Part shown: piece after piece, positions 8,590 to 17,504 of the stretch
How positions within the stretch are numbered: position 1 is the first letter of the stretch
Layout of the letters: each line of letters opens with the position of its first letter
Assembly: GCF_023573145.1 (NCBI RefSeq)
Contig: NZ_CP097636.1
Span: 2,418,001 to 2,482,000, forward strand
DNA: 64,000 nucleotides
Source of the DNA: Aquincola tertiaricarbonis
GTDB lineage: Bacteria; Pseudomonadota; Gammaproteobacteria; Burkholderiales; Burkholderiaceae_C
Direction of reading: 5' to 3'
The notes under the pieces: generated by a model
What the model saw: only the letters and a program-made list of their open reading frames with translations
The model's database searches: none
Told to the model about the DNA's origin: nothing
Program-made: the position numbers and the translations under genes

Positions 8590-8858
8590 ACGATGAAGAG
8601 CACGTAGGTGCGTGCCGAGGATGCAGAGAAGGTGACGCGCGGGTAGCCCAGCGCATAGTCCACAGAGGCGCCCCACGCATCGAGGCCCCACATGCCGCAC
8701 ACCTTCAGCGAGCGGCCCACGTAGTCCGGGTAGGCGTACACCTGCACTGCATTGGCGGGAACGTCGATGACGCCCACGCACAGGCCGGCATAAGCATCGC
8801 GGCTGTCGAACACCACATTGCCGGCGCTGTCGCGCGCTCGAAAGAGCGGCTCGGCCAT
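8586..8858 (-). CDS. Small phage virion-region protein, unknown
   Basis: 90 residues, ATG at 8858, overlapping the stop of the upstream gene by one base (TGATG) and the start of the next gene by four. Features: FRARDSAGNVVFDSRDAYAGL and a YPDYVGRSLKV segment. Similar small proteins with a conserved N-terminal F...DSxGNVxFDS follow tail-tip genes in several phages, but I cannot give a name. Confidence 0.65.
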   Translation of the reverse strand: MAEPLFRARDSAGNVVFDSRDAYAGLCVGVIDVPANAVQVYAYPDYVGRSLKVCGMWGLDAWGASVDYALGYPRVTFSASSARTYVLFIV

Positions 8859-10615
8859 CAGTAGATTCCCAGCTCGATCACCGCGACGTTGCCGCTGTTG
8901 AACACCTGCACTCCGGCATTGGTGATCTTGACCCGCTGCCCGCTGTTGCCGCCGACATCAAGCTCACCTCGGAAGGTGGCGCCCTGGTTGAACTCCGCGC
9001 CGCCGTTGCTGAAGAGCGCGAAGCCGCTGGTGCCCGGGACATAGCCGTCGTTGTTGAACTGGAAGGCATTGATGCGGATGCCGCCAATGGTGCCGCCGCC
9101 AGCATAGACGATGCCGGTGTAAGTCGAATTGCGGATGGTGATGTTATTGAACTCGGCATCACCGCTTCCCCAAATTGCCCACCCGGCGCTCCCTGAATTG
9201 AAGCCCGCACTGGCAATGTATTGCCCCACCGCGATGCGGCCTGCTGTGATCTTGTCGGCCGACAGGCTCTTGATCTTGGCGCTTTCGATGGTCGCTTCCG
9301 CGATCATCGCGTTGATGATGGCGCCGTCCGCAATAGCTGCAGTGCCCACCGCGATAGCGCCGGCCTTCAGGTGCTGCGCCCAAATGCTGCCATCCACGAT
9401 CAGGGTGGCATCGTTCTTCTTCTCCACCTGCAGGTTGGCGAACCATGAGCCGATGGTGCCCTCATGCGCCTGGCCGTTCCACGGCGCGACCGACATGGTG
9501 ACAGCACCCGCCGGAACGGTGAATGAGTCCTCTACTCGGAACCACGGGGCGGGGGAGCTGGTTTGAGCGACGTGTCCCGCCCCATAGCTTCCGTTGGCGT
9601 CGAAGAACAGCGCCACCCATCCGGTCGATGGCACGTCATTGTTCTTGTGCACCAAGACGGACGCCTTGTACTGCTCGCCGGGCTCGACCTTCAGCCGCGT
9701 CAGCATCTGTGCGTCTCGCCCGGCGAACACTGCCGCGTAGTCGGTGGGCAGTAGCGTGGGGCTCGGCACAGCCGGGTGCGACTTGTGGTACCGGGCGACG
9801 AAGTAGCCTGATGAGCCAATGGCTGACCATCCCGCGGTGCCTTGGGCGAAGGTCGGATCAACCACCAAGCTGGTGGGCGCCACCAGCAGGTGCTGCACGC
9901 GCACCGCGCCATCGGCCAGCTGCTGGTAGTTGATGGCCTTCTCTGCGATCACCCGCTGGATGACCGACTGGTCCTTCATGTGCTGCGCTTCGATGATGAG
10001 CGGCGCCAGGTCGGTGCTGCCGATCTTGCCGGTCGTCGCGCTTTTGCCGTTGGTGCCGCCGGTGGGTACCAGCTGGGCCACACCGGCCCGGGACACGTTC
10101 TTCAGCCACACGTGCACCTGCACGCCCAGGCCCACCGTGTAGGCGAACAAGGGCGCCTCGGACAGGTTCACCAGCTTGGCGTTGGCGAAGGTGGGCAGCG
10201 GGCCGGTACCGCCATAGGTGGCGGCCCACACCTCCGTGTAGGCGTTGCCGCCGCCAGTGGTGTAGGTCTGCGCGGGCCACTCGATGAAGATGCTGGCGAA
10301 GCCGGCCGTCACGGTCATGCCGGCCAGGTCGACAGCTGGCGGCGGCGTCATGTCGGTGCTGCCGCTGCCGCCGGTGCCGCCGGTACCACCTCCGCCGCCG
10401 GTGGCCGGACCCGGCACAAAGCCGCCGGTGGTGGGCTGCTGCTGCACGATGCCGATGTCCTGCAGGTCGCGGAAGGTGACGGCCTTGTCCAGCTTCTGGC
10501 CGCGCCGGCCCTCGCGGGTCTGCACGATCTCCTTAAGCGCGCCCATGAACCGGCGCAGCGAGTCCGGGTTCTTCGGGTCTACGTCGGGCAGGTCGGGGAT
10601 GGTGGGCGTGCTCAT
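8858..10615 (-). CDS. Phage tail protein with J-like C-terminal (DUF1983-type) region
   Basis: 585 residues. ATG at 10615 overlaps the preceding stop as ATGA. After a short helical N-terminus and a Gly-rich linker (about 75-90) comes a fibronectin-like beta region. The middle part contains repeated DGAI/ADKITAG units (AGAIAVGTAAIADGAIINAMI, KIKSLSADKITAGRIAVG) typical of the C-terminal part of lambda-J-like tip proteins. The C-terminus is beta-helical (FNNITIRNSTYTGIVYAGG). It probably forms the distal tail or receptor-binding structure. Confidence 0.75.
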   Translation of the reverse strand: MSTPTIPDLPDVDPKNPDSLRRFMGALKEIVQTREGRRGQKLDKAVTFRDLQDIGIVQQQPTTGGFVPGPATGGGGGTGGTGGSGSTDMTPPPAVDLAGMTVTAGFASIFIEWPAQTYTTGGGNAYTEVWAATYGGTGPLPTFANAKLVNLSEAPLFAYTVGLGVQVHVWLKNVSRAGVAQLVPTGGTNGKSATTGKIGSTDLAPLIIEAQHMKDQSVIQRVIAEKAINYQQLADGAVRVQHLLVAPTSLVVDPTFAQGTAGWSAIGSSGYFVARYHKSHPAVPSPTLLPTDYAAVFAGRDAQMLTRLKVEPGEQYKASVLVHKNNDVPSTGWVALFFDANGSYGAGHVAQTSSPAPWFRVEDSFTVPAGAVTMSVAPWNGQAHEGTIGSWFANLQVEKKNDATLIVDGSIWAQHLKAGAIAVGTAAIADGAIINAMIAEATIESAKIKSLSADKITAGRIAVGQYIASAGFNSGSAGWAIWGSGDAEFNNITIRNSTYTGIVYAGGGTIGGIRINAFQFNNDGYVPGTSGFALFSNGGAEFNQGATFRGELDVGGNSGQRVKITNAGVQVFNSGNVAVIELGIY

Positions 10616-12222
10616 GCTGCTTGCAGCTCCTGCAGCGTGTTGGCCAGCATCACGGCCTGCACCGGGTTGCCGGTGTCGATCGACAGGCGCCACTCGTCAG
10701 CCAAGAAGCCGGACGGCAGGCGGAAGGGCTGGCCATTGGTGATGACGCGGTTCGTCATGCGCTGCAGGCCCTGCGCCCACATCGTCAGCGTCACCGGGTA
10801 GGCGTCGGCCATCACCTGGCCCCACCCCAGGTTCGTGGGCTTGGCCGTGCGCATGGTCTTGCTGACGAAGGTGGCCACCTCGGCAGCGCCGGCATCCCAC
10901 TTCGACACGGCGCCGGTGGCGCTGTCCAGCACGTAGAGCGCGTCCTGCACCGGGTCGCGGAAGCAGGCGTCGAAGGCCCGCCCGTAGAAGTAGAAGCCGC
11001 TGGGGTTCAACGGGTCCAGCGTGAAGCTGCGCCGCGCCGCGCCCGTGCCGTAGCTGCACACATAGGCGCCCTCGAACTCGCCTGCCACCATGGTGCTGGG
11101 CTGCATCGCCTGCCAGTCGTCGCGCAGCGCCAGGCCCTGCGTGAGGTTCTTCCAGCCGCTGCTGCCCACGTACATCAGGCCATCGGGCGATGGGTAGCTG
11201 ATGCCGTGGCCGTGCTCCACCACACCCAGCTTCGACACGCACGCCTGGTTGACCTCCGTGGGCTGGTTGCTCATTGCCGAAGGATGCGAGCCGGTCACCA
11301 GGTACGGCTGGCCAGTCGTCAGCACCATGAGGTTCTGGCCCCAGCGCGCCAGCGCCACGATAGTGTCGTCCAGCACCAGCTCGTACTGCACCGGCCAGGC
11401 GTAGGGGTGGAAGGGCTCGCAGAAGCGCAGGCTCTTGCCCACGAAGCCGGCCATGATCCCGTTCCACAGCGGCTTCAGGCCGCGCAGGCCTGCGGGCGGC
11501 ATGACCCACGTGAGCGAGTCCAGCTGCGCGGCGCTGTTGACAGTGCCGCTGAACGCGATGGAGCCAGTGGCCACCGGCGCCTCGCCGGCCAGGAAGAACT
11601 CGGTACCGCCGCCGGGCACGGTGGCATAGACCCGCCAGGACGTGAGCCCGTAGCTGCCCACCGGGATGCTGCCGTTGCGGTTCACCGTGAAGGTGGAGCC
11701 GGCCTTGGCCGTGATGGTGGTGGCGTTGCTGGCTGCGCTGGGCTCGCCGCGGTCGTTCACCCACACCGTCACGAACACCCGCGTCTCGTCGTTGCCGGTG
11801 CCGGCTGCGGCCACCAGCACCTGCGGTGCCGCGTCAGGCGCCGGCACGCCCAGCACCCGGATGCCGGGCGGGTTGGGGTATGGCGCGGCGCCCAGGCCCA
11901 GCGTGTTGTCGGTCCAGCTCGGCAGCACGCCGTCCGTCCAGTAGGTGCGCTCGGCCTGGTCGTCAGCGATGAAGGACCGGGCCACGTCCGCGTCCTGCGC
12001 GAACGACAGCCAGTAGGTGCCGTCCGCCGGCACGTCGCGGCCCATGCGGTAGATCGCCTTGCGGCCAGCCGGCACAGTGGCCACCTGGCTGGGCCGGCGC
12101 ACCGGCCGCAGGTCGCCGCGGCCGACACGCTGGTTGATCGAGTCCACGCCCACCGTCTCGGGCAGCAGCAGCGGATGCAGGGCCTTGTTGGCCCCGGCAA
12201 AGCCATGGAAGCGCAGCAGCAT
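10612..12222 (-). CDS. Phage tail tube/hub-like structural protein
   Basis: 536 residues, ATG at 12222. The sequence is predicted beta-rich throughout, with repeated W/Y-containing strands (YWLSFAQDADVARSFIADD, WTDGVLPSWTDNTLG, ISYPSPDGLMYVGSSGW), in the style of podovirus tail tubular/nozzle or needle proteins. It lies between the adaptor-type proteins and the J-like tail protein, which fits a nozzle or hub role. The exact family is inferred from position and composition, not from a diagnostic motif. Confidence 0.65.
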   Translation of the reverse strand: MLLRFHGFAGANKALHPLLLPETVGVDSINQRVGRGDLRPVRRPSQVATVPAGRKAIYRMGRDVPADGTYWLSFAQDADVARSFIADDQAERTYWTDGVLPSWTDNTLGLGAAPYPNPPGIRVLGVPAPDAAPQVLVAAAGTGNDETRVFVTVWVNDRGEPSAASNATTITAKAGSTFTVNRNGSIPVGSYGLTSWRVYATVPGGGTEFFLAGEAPVATGSIAFSGTVNSAAQLDSLTWVMPPAGLRGLKPLWNGIMAGFVGKSLRFCEPFHPYAWPVQYELVLDDTIVALARWGQNLMVLTTGQPYLVTGSHPSAMSNQPTEVNQACVSKLGVVEHGHGISYPSPDGLMYVGSSGWKNLTQGLALRDDWQAMQPSTMVAGEFEGAYVCSYGTGAARRSFTLDPLNPSGFYFYGRAFDACFRDPVQDALYVLDSATGAVSKWDAGAAEVATFVSKTMRTAKPTNLGWGQVMADAYPVTLTMWAQGLQRMTNRVITNGQPFRLPSGFLADEWRLSIDTGNPVQAVMLANTLQELQAA

Positions 12223-12231
12223 GGGCAGGCC

Positions 12232-12855
12232 TCAGAAGTAGCTGGCCGCGGCGCGCGGGGAGCTGCGCGCGTAGGCGTAGAACGCGGCGGTGCGGGCCTT
12301 GTTGATGGCCGTCTCGAAGCGGCCGCGGGCGTCCATGGCCGCATCCGCGTTGCTGTAGGCCCGGCCCGGCGTGCGGCACAGGATGTCGATGGCGCCAGCA
12401 GCGATGCCGGCGGCGTAGCGCTCGAACAGGGCCGCATCGACGGTGCTGGCTGCCTGCGATGGGCACACCGCCACCCGGGCCACCACCGGCGTGCCGCTGG
12501 TCGTCGGTACCGGGTGCAGGTACAGCGTGGTGGCGCCTTCGATGACGTAGGCCGCACGCGGCGCGCCGGCAGCCGGCTGCAGAGCGTCCAGCTGGGGCAG
12601 GGTCAGCAGGCCCGCCACCTCGCTGCCGATCCGGCAGTGCAGCAGCTTGGCCATGACCTCATCGACCAGCGGCAGCACGTAGCCCGCCTGGTTGGCCACC
12701 GTCAGCACCGGCGCCAGCGTGCGCTGCAGCACCAGCGCCCGGGTGCAGAAGTCGATGGCGGCCTGCCGCACCGCGGCGTCGATGGTGAAGCCTGGTGCAC
12801 CTGCGGCATACGGCGCCACCAGCGGCGCGAACACGTTCCACTTGACCATGGCCAT
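12232..12855 (-). CDS. Phage head-tail/tail adaptor-like protein
   Basis: 207 residues. ATG at 12855 is preferred over the GTG at 12858 because GGGAGG lies 6 nt upstream of it; it overlaps the upstream stop by one base. Helical N-terminus (PGFTIDAAVRQAAIDFCTRALVLQRTL), central beta segments (AAYVIEGATTLYLHPVPTTSG) and helical C-terminus (RGRFETAINKARTAAFYAYA) match the layout of tail-adaptor proteins found beside DUF6682 proteins. Confidence 0.65.
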   Translation of the reverse strand: MAMVKWNVFAPLVAPYAAGAPGFTIDAAVRQAAIDFCTRALVLQRTLAPVLTVANQAGYVLPLVDEVMAKLLHCRIGSEVAGLLTLPQLDALQPAAGAPRAAYVIEGATTLYLHPVPTTSGTPVVARVAVCPSQAASTVDAALFERYAAGIAAGAIDILCRTPGRAYSNADAAMDARGRFETAINKARTAAFYAYARSSPRAAASYF

Positions 12856-13535
12856 CACACACCTCCCGAAAGCGCGCCAGGGGCCGGCCGTGCGCCGGGG
12901 CTGTTGAAGTCGGGAGAGAAGGCCCGGTCACTGGAAGCCTTTCCAGTGAGAAGCTGTTCGGCCAGGCTGCGCAGGCCGGCCGATACCTGCACGTCGATGC
13001 CCTCGCCTTCCTTCATCTTGGCCCGGTGCAGCACGTAGTTCAGCAGCGAGTCCAGGAACACGTCCGGCGGCGTCAGCGTGGCGCTGGACACGTCCGCGCT
13101 GCTGATTTCCACCGGCGCGCGCACGTACATCACCTCCAGCTGCGCGCCGGCCACCGCGGGCGGGAACACGTAGAAGGTGGTGGGGTCGCGGTTGTCGAAG
13201 ACATAGCAGTCCACCGGGCCGGGCGTGGCCTTGTGCCAGCCGGGCACCTCGGCGTCCAGCACCTCGCGGTCCACCAGGCGCACGCCGTTGCCGGTCGCTT
13301 CCTCGCGGATGACGTCGAGAAGCCGCAGGCCCGGCGGCGCCATGCCGGCCACCGACTGGCGAGTGCCGGCGACCAGCGTCAGCACCGCCGTCAGCGAGCC
13401 CGCGTCAGGCCGTAGGCCCACGATGAACTTGCAGCCATCGTTGATCCACTGGATCAGCTCGGCGTCGGTCCAGCGCACCGCGTCGGCATCGTTGAGCGCG
13501 GTGCGCGCGCGGGTCAGGATGTCGGAACCCTTCAT
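12855..13535 (-). CDS. Phage adaptor protein, DUF6682 type
   Basis: 226 residues. ATG at 13535 was chosen because GGAGG lies 7 nt upstream; an in-frame ATG at 13547 overlaps that site. The start DILTRARTALNDADAVRWTD followed by AELIQWINDGCKFIV, then GTRQSV, RLLDVIREE and VDREVLDAEVPGWH, and DNRDPTTFYVFPPAV are hallmarks of the DUF6682 adaptor family. Such proteins connect portal and tail in podoviruses. It is the first gene of the tail block, downstream of a predicted terminator. Confidence 0.75.
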   Translation of the reverse strand: MKGSDILTRARTALNDADAVRWTDAELIQWINDGCKFIVGLRPDAGSLTAVLTLVAGTRQSVAGMAPPGLRLLDVIREEATGNGVRLVDREVLDAEVPGWHKATPGPVDCYVFDNRDPTTFYVFPPAVAGAQLEVMYVRAPVEISSADVSSATLTPPDVFLDSLLNYVLHRAKMKEGEGIDVQVSAGLRSLAEQLLTGKASSDRAFSPDFNSPGARPAPGALSGGV

Positions 13536-13550
13536 GCGGGCCTCCATGAG

Positions 13551-13572
13551 AAAGACCCGCACGAGGCGGGCC
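13551..13572 (-). terminator. Predicted intrinsic terminator between SGNH hydrolase and adaptor genes
   Basis: On the minus strand a 7-bp GC-rich stem (13566-13572 with 13554-13560, one G-T pair) with a 4-5 nt loop is followed by TTTCTC. It lies between the stop at 13622 and the start at 13535 and would reduce transcription into the tail genes. Confidence 0.55.
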
Positions 13573-13621
13573 TTGGTTTTGGGCCATCAGCCCCACCGGC
13601 AGGGGATTGGGATCAGTCGAA

Positions 13622-14929
13622 TCAAACAGCCAGCAGAGACGACGACGTGAGCACTTCGGCAAGCGCGCGGGTCTCGGCCCCATACCCGCCGCCAGAGCGG
13701 TGCACAAAATCGACGTAGTAGCCCGCACTGTTTCCGGCCGCAAACGTGCTGTTCGTGGCGGCATCCACATCAAAGAATGCGACTTGACCGACAGCCAAGG
13801 CTTTCATGGCGTCAGCGAAAGCGCGATAGCTGATCGGCTTGTTGTCAGCACTGGATGTGGCTGGGTCTGCCACCAGAAGCACCGCCTTGACGCTTGCATT
13901 GGCAAGCGCGGCGTTGATCAGCGTTTGAATGTTGGCTTGGAACTGTGCGATGGTCAGGCCGTCCGCCACCTGGTTGTTCCAGTCGTTGTACGAAAACCGG
14001 ATGATGTGCAGATGGGTGGTCAGCGTCTGGAAGCTGGTGCGCGTCTGCTTTGCGGTCAGCCCAACCCAGGTGCTGGCCTTGCTGCCGCCATACCCAAAGC
14101 GGCGAGTCACAACACCGCGGCCCCGGGTCACGGTGGCGCCCGTAATCATGGTGTTGCCGCTCGCCCAGCTGATGACGACGGTGTGAGCCGCATCCGTCCC
14201 AAGGTCAAGGCGGACGGTGCGGTAAGTGTCAGTGGCACCGCCGCCACCGTTACTGTTGATGGTGCCGCCGCCACCACCGTCCACCGTCCAAGTGGCGGTG
14301 CCAACGTAGGTTCCGGCGTTCTCCCAAATCTCCACATCCAGGTAGCGCCCCACCACGTTGAAAGTGATGCTCATACCGGCCGACTGCAGGGCCATCGCGC
14401 GGCGCTGCGTGATGGTGCCGCCGCTGTTGCGATATGCGTTGTATGGGCCGAACTGGTTCACTGGCGTGGTGGCTGGCGACGTGCTGTTTGCCACTCGCGT
14501 ATCGGAAGGAGCCGCCTCAACGGCGATCCACTGGCCGCCATCAGGCGTGCCGAGACGCGCGTTCAGCTGTGCGCGGAGCTGTGCAAGGAAACCGTCACGC
14601 TCGGCCAACGTGTCGCTGCTTAGGTTTGTGGTGTCGCCGCCCAGCTGAATCAGGCTGTCGCCGGTCGCGGTGATGTAGACCTCGCTTGAGGTGGCGCCCG
14701 CGAGCACCGGAGCAAATGACTTAAGCGCCGCGATGTTTGTGGTGGCCAAAAAACCACCCCCTGACACCGAGGATGAAGGCTCATCGTTGTCGCTGATGCC
14801 GCCGGCCGCTGGCTCGTTCGGCATCTTGTACTCGTTGCCGAGTTCGTCCCGGTAGCCAATGAGCCGGCCCTGCTCATCCATCAACCAGTTGGGGCCAGAG
14901 CGCTCGGAGCGCCACTTGCTGCTGGGCAT
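13622..14929 (-). CDS. Virion-associated SGNH/GDSL-type hydrolase
   Basis: 435 residues, ATG at 14929. A short N-terminal segment (GPNWLMDEQGRLIGYRDELG) may attach it to the virion. The catalytic region has a block I GDSL-like motif (VYITATGDSLIQLGG, Ser about residue 91), a block III candidate (IRFSYNDWNNQ) and a C-terminal D-x-x-H dyad (YYVDFVHRSGGG). A Gly-rich, beta-type insertion (about 200-260) could be a carbohydrate-binding part. SGNH esterases on phage particles usually deacetylate host polysaccharide during adsorption. The gene lies between head and tail modules with predicted terminators on both sides, so it may be expressed separately. The substrate cannot be deduced. Confidence 0.7.
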   Translation of the reverse strand: MPSSKWRSERSGPNWLMDEQGRLIGYRDELGNEYKMPNEPAAGGISDNDEPSSSVSGGGFLATTNIAALKSFAPVLAGATSSEVYITATGDSLIQLGGDTTNLSSDTLAERDGFLAQLRAQLNARLGTPDGGQWIAVEAAPSDTRVANSTSPATTPVNQFGPYNAYRNSGGTITQRRAMALQSAGMSITFNVVGRYLDVEIWENAGTYVGTATWTVDGGGGGTINSNGGGGATDTYRTVRLDLGTDAAHTVVISWASGNTMITGATVTRGRGVVTRRFGYGGSKASTWVGLTAKQTRTSFQTLTTHLHIIRFSYNDWNNQVADGLTIAQFQANIQTLINAALANASVKAVLLVADPATSSADNKPISYRAFADAMKALAVGQVAFFDVDAATNSTFAAGNSAGYYVDFVHRSGGGYGAETRALAEVLTSSSLLAV

Positions 14930-14943
14930 TCAAATCTCCAAAG

Positions 14944-14967
14944 AAAAAGCCCCGCGGTCGGCGGGGC
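14944..14967 (-). terminator. Intrinsic terminator upstream of SGNH hydrolase
   Basis: A minus-strand 7-bp perfect GC stem (14961-14967 with 14949-14955, 5-nt loop) is followed by TTTTTC. It sits between the stop of the 15008-15520 gene and the hydrolase start. Confidence 0.75.
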
Positions 14968-15007
14968 GTGGTTGGTGCCAAGGCGGCACAAATTGGGGAT
15001 AACGCCC

Positions 15008-15520
15008 CTAAGCAGCCGGCTGCAGCGCGGCGTGGATCGCCTTGCGCAGCGTGTCGCCCTTCGCACGGCCGGGCACTTTGAGGCCGTTGTCGACCACGAA
15101 GGCGCGCAGCTGGTCGTCATCCAGCAGAGCCAGGTCCAGCTCGGTCCCGGCCTCGTTGCGCAGCACGAATGGGCGCGCGTCGGTGCTGCCAGCGGCTTGG
15201 CCTGCAGGAAGCTGATTGGCCGGCGGCGCATCGGCGGCCTGTCCTTCGGGCGGCGCGGTGGGCAGCTGCTCAAGCGGCGGCGGCACTTCGGCCGGCGGCG
15301 GGAGAGGCGCAGCAGGTGCTGGCGGCAGGATGGCGCGCTGGCGGTTGTCGGCCTGGCCGCCCAGCTCCTCGAAGCCCTCGGGGATGGCGCGCAGGCGCTC
15401 GATCACGGCCGGCGTCTCGGTGGTCAGCAGTCCGATGCCGCCGGTGAAGGTGAAGAACTCGCCGAAGACCTCGATCACGGTCGAAGTGTTGTGCTTCAGC
15501 TTGGTACGGAAGGTGGGCAT
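15008..15520 (-). CDS. Phage head-region protein with Pro/Ala linker and SAP/HeH-like C-terminus
   Basis: 170 residues, ATG at 15520. Residues 1-55 form a small globular part (EVFGEFFTFTGGIGLLTTET). Residues about 65-115 are a Pro/Ala/Gln-rich linker. The C-terminal 45 residues (LALLDDDQLRAFVVDNGLKV then GDTLRKAIHAAL) look like a SAP/HeH helix-extended-helix module, which often binds nucleic acid. It follows the capsid and decoration genes. Function unknown; a head completion or DNA-contacting role is a guess. Confidence 0.6.
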   Translation of the reverse strand: MPTFRTKLKHNTSTVIEVFGEFFTFTGGIGLLTTETPAVIERLRAIPEGFEELGGQADNRQRAILPPAPAAPLPPPAEVPPPLEQLPTAPPEGQAADAPPANQLPAGQAAGSTDARPFVLRNEAGTELDLALLDDDQLRAFVVDNGLKVPGRAKGDTLRKAIHAALQPAA

Positions 15521-15556
15521 GGGGGTGGCTCCTGTTTGTGGACAGACGCGGGGGCC

Positions 15557-15585
15557 AAAAAAAGGGCGGAGCCGCAGCCCCGCCC
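15557..15585 (-). terminator. Intrinsic terminator after the head decoration-like gene
   Basis: A minus-strand GC stem of about 9 bp with one mismatch (15564-15572 with 15577-15585) is followed by seven T (complement of 15557-15563). It lies in the 86-nt gap between 15607 and 15520 and is the strongest terminator inside the late operon. Confidence 0.8.
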
Positions 15586-15606
15586 AAACCCCCAGGAAAG
15601 AACCGA

Positions 15607-16080
15607 TCAGCCGCGCAGGGTCAGGATCAGCGTGGCGCGCTTGCCGGCCAGGGCCGCAGTGGCCGGGGCGGCGGTTGCCACCAGGCCCACGCTGCGCACG
15701 GCGCTGGTCTTGCCCGTCAGGAAGGCATTGGCCGCGGTGGCGCCGGTGGGCACGGTGTGGCCACCGGTCTGCGGCGACGTGACGCCGCCGGCGGCGGTCC
15801 AGGTGTCGGTGCCGCCGTTGAGCGCGGTCTTGCCCGCGTTGAGGAAGCCCAGCGAGAAGGCCGCGGTGGGCGTGCCGTTGGTGTCGATGTCGTCGGTGAT
15901 GAAGCGCCAGTCCATCACCTCGAAGCCGGCGGGGATGTCCGCCAGGTGGGCCACGTCGCCCACGGCGATGGTGCCGAAGTCGGCCCAGTTGATGTCGATG
16001 GCCACCAGGGCCAGGGCAGCCGATTCCGGCAGAGCCATCGGGCGCACGCCCAGGGCGGTGGCAGTCTTGAACGAAGCCAT
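15607..16080 (-). CDS. Putative head decoration/structural protein
   Basis: 157 residues, ATG at 16080, directly downstream of the major capsid gene. It is beta-rich and Ala/Thr/Gly-rich (ALALVAIDINWADFGTIAVGD, FLNAGKTALNGGTDTWTAAGG), with a strand-forming C-terminus (KRATLILTLRG). Position right after the N4-gp56 capsid gene suggests a decoration or accessory head protein. No specific family recognised. Confidence 0.6.
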   Translation of the reverse strand: MASFKTATALGVRPMALPESAALALVAIDINWADFGTIAVGDVAHLADIPAGFEVMDWRFITDDIDTNGTPTAAFSLGFLNAGKTALNGGTDTWTAAGGVTSPQTGGHTVPTGATAANAFLTGKTSAVRSVGLVATAAPATAALAGKRATLILTLRG

Positions 16081-16145
16081 GTGAATCTCCTGAAAAGATG
16101 GTGAGCCAGGCCGCGGCGCGGCCCGGCGGTGCGGTCAGCCGGCGA

Positions 16146-17273
16146 TCAGCCCGGGTTCACCGCGTAGGTGTCCATGGCCATCACGCCGAAGTCGCGCTGG
16201 GTGGCGCCGTCCGAAGACTTGTAGGTGGCCTTCTTCACGCCCATGATCGAGTTCGAGCCGATCTTCACCTTGTCGCCGTGGTCCTTGACCTCTTCGGTCC
16301 AGTCCATGCGCAGGCCGGTGCCGGGCGAGCCGAACGACAGGAAGGCAGCCTGTGCACCCAGGAACAGCGCGCGGGCGCACGGCAGGTTGCCGCTGGCGCC
16401 GCCGTCGTTGAACTGGATGACGTTGCGGTGCTTGTGCAGGATGACGTTGTTGTACTCACCCGCAGCACCGGTGAAGAGCGGGCTCTTCTTGCCTTCGGCC
16501 GCGGCTGCAGCCTTCTGGATGTCCAGCCACTGGCCGGTAGCCGAGTTGTTCTTGAGCGAGTCGAACTGGAACGTGTGCATCAGCGACACGTACTTGTCCT
16601 CGCCCTCGCCCACCGAACACGGCAGCATGGACAGCTCATCGGTGCCGTCGCCGCCCATGGTTTCTGCCTTGGCCACAGCGCGGTCTATCAGGCGCAGGTC
16701 CATGCCCATGGCGTTGGTCAGCGTGGCCTTGCTGACCGCGGTACCGGCATACATCTGGTGCATGCTGTCCGGGGCGGTCACCGGGTTGATCTGGAAGAAG
16801 GGGTTGCCCGCGCTCCAGACAAAGCCCGTGTTCGAGCCGCGCATGCCCGACAGGTAGATGAAGAACAGCTCGTCGTAGAGCCGCGCCCACCATTCCTTCA
16901 TCGCGCCCAGCGCATCCTCGCGGATGTCGCGCAGGGTGCGCTTGCGGGTCATGCGGTCGCCCAGGTCGGCGCCGCCGCGCACCTGGTCGATGACGATGCG
17001 GTCGGTGTAGTACCGCAGCGCCTCTTCCTTGCCGTCCAGCGTTTCGGAACCCACAACGGGCTCCATGCGCATCGGCATCAGCAGGTCGACCGTGACGGTA
17101 TCGCCGGCATCGGATTCGAGGTCCGTGATGCGCTGGATGGGCGTCTTGGCCCGCTTGCCCTCGCCCATGAACTTGCGAGTGAAGTAGCTCGTCTTGTTGA
17201 CGGCCACGGCCAGAAGGCCGGACCACTTCTTGACAGCCTGAGCGTCGTTGACGCCAACGAAGGTGCGTGCCAT
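16146..17273 (-). CDS. Major capsid protein, N4-gp56 family
   Basis: 375 residues. ATG at 17273 has AGGAG 6 nt upstream. The start (VGVNDAQAVKKWSGLLAVAV), then YFTRKFMGEGKRAKTPIQ, TVDLLMPMRMEPV and the DRIVIDQVRGGADLGDRMTR region are characteristic of the N4 gp56 (DUF4043) capsid family. The length fits. It forms the icosahedral head shell. It follows a broken portal gene, so capsid assembly or packaging should be impaired even if this gene is intact. Confidence 0.88.
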   Translation of the reverse strand: MARTFVGVNDAQAVKKWSGLLAVAVNKTSYFTRKFMGEGKRAKTPIQRITDLESDAGDTVTVDLLMPMRMEPVVGSETLDGKEEALRYYTDRIVIDQVRGGADLGDRMTRKRTLRDIREDALGAMKEWWARLYDELFFIYLSGMRGSNTGFVWSAGNPFFQINPVTAPDSMHQMYAGTAVSKATLTNAMGMDLRLIDRAVAKAETMGGDGTDELSMLPCSVGEGEDKYVSLMHTFQFDSLKNNSATGQWLDIQKAAAAAEGKKSPLFTGAAGEYNNVILHKHRNVIQFNDGGASGNLPCARALFLGAQAAFLSFGSPGTGLRMDWTEEVKDHGDKVKIGSNSIMGVKKATYKSSDGATQRDFGVMAMDTYAVNPG

Positions 17274-17363
17274 GTGTTGCTCCTATGGATGAGGCACTGG
17301 CTGCACTTCTGCGCAGCCTGAAGGAACCGCCCGGGTGGGGCGGCGCTGGTTTGCCGTTGCGCG

Positions 17364-17504
17364 TCAGCGCTCGGGCGGTTGAACGCCGCCAGGGGCAGCG
17401 GAAGCGGGCGACTGCTGCGGCTCGCGCCGCACGTCCACCCCTTGCTCGAATCGGAGGCGAAGGCGGGCACGCTGGCCGCTCTTCGCTTCCACGGTGATGA
17501 CCAT
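17364..17504 (-). CDS. Small ORF after the portal remnant, or shifted C-terminus of the portal
   Basis: The portal frame reads AMLDG and then runs on without a stop into the capsid gene. In another frame an ATG at 17504, overlapping the portal codons, opens a 46-codon ORF (MVITVEAKSGQRARLRLRFE...) that stops sensibly at 17364, 90 nt before the capsid start. Either it is a genuine small gene or the portal lost its natural frame near 17505. I cannot decide between them. Confidence 0.4.
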   Translation of the reverse strand: MVITVEAKSGQRARLRLRFEQGVDVRREPQQSPASAAPGGVQPPER

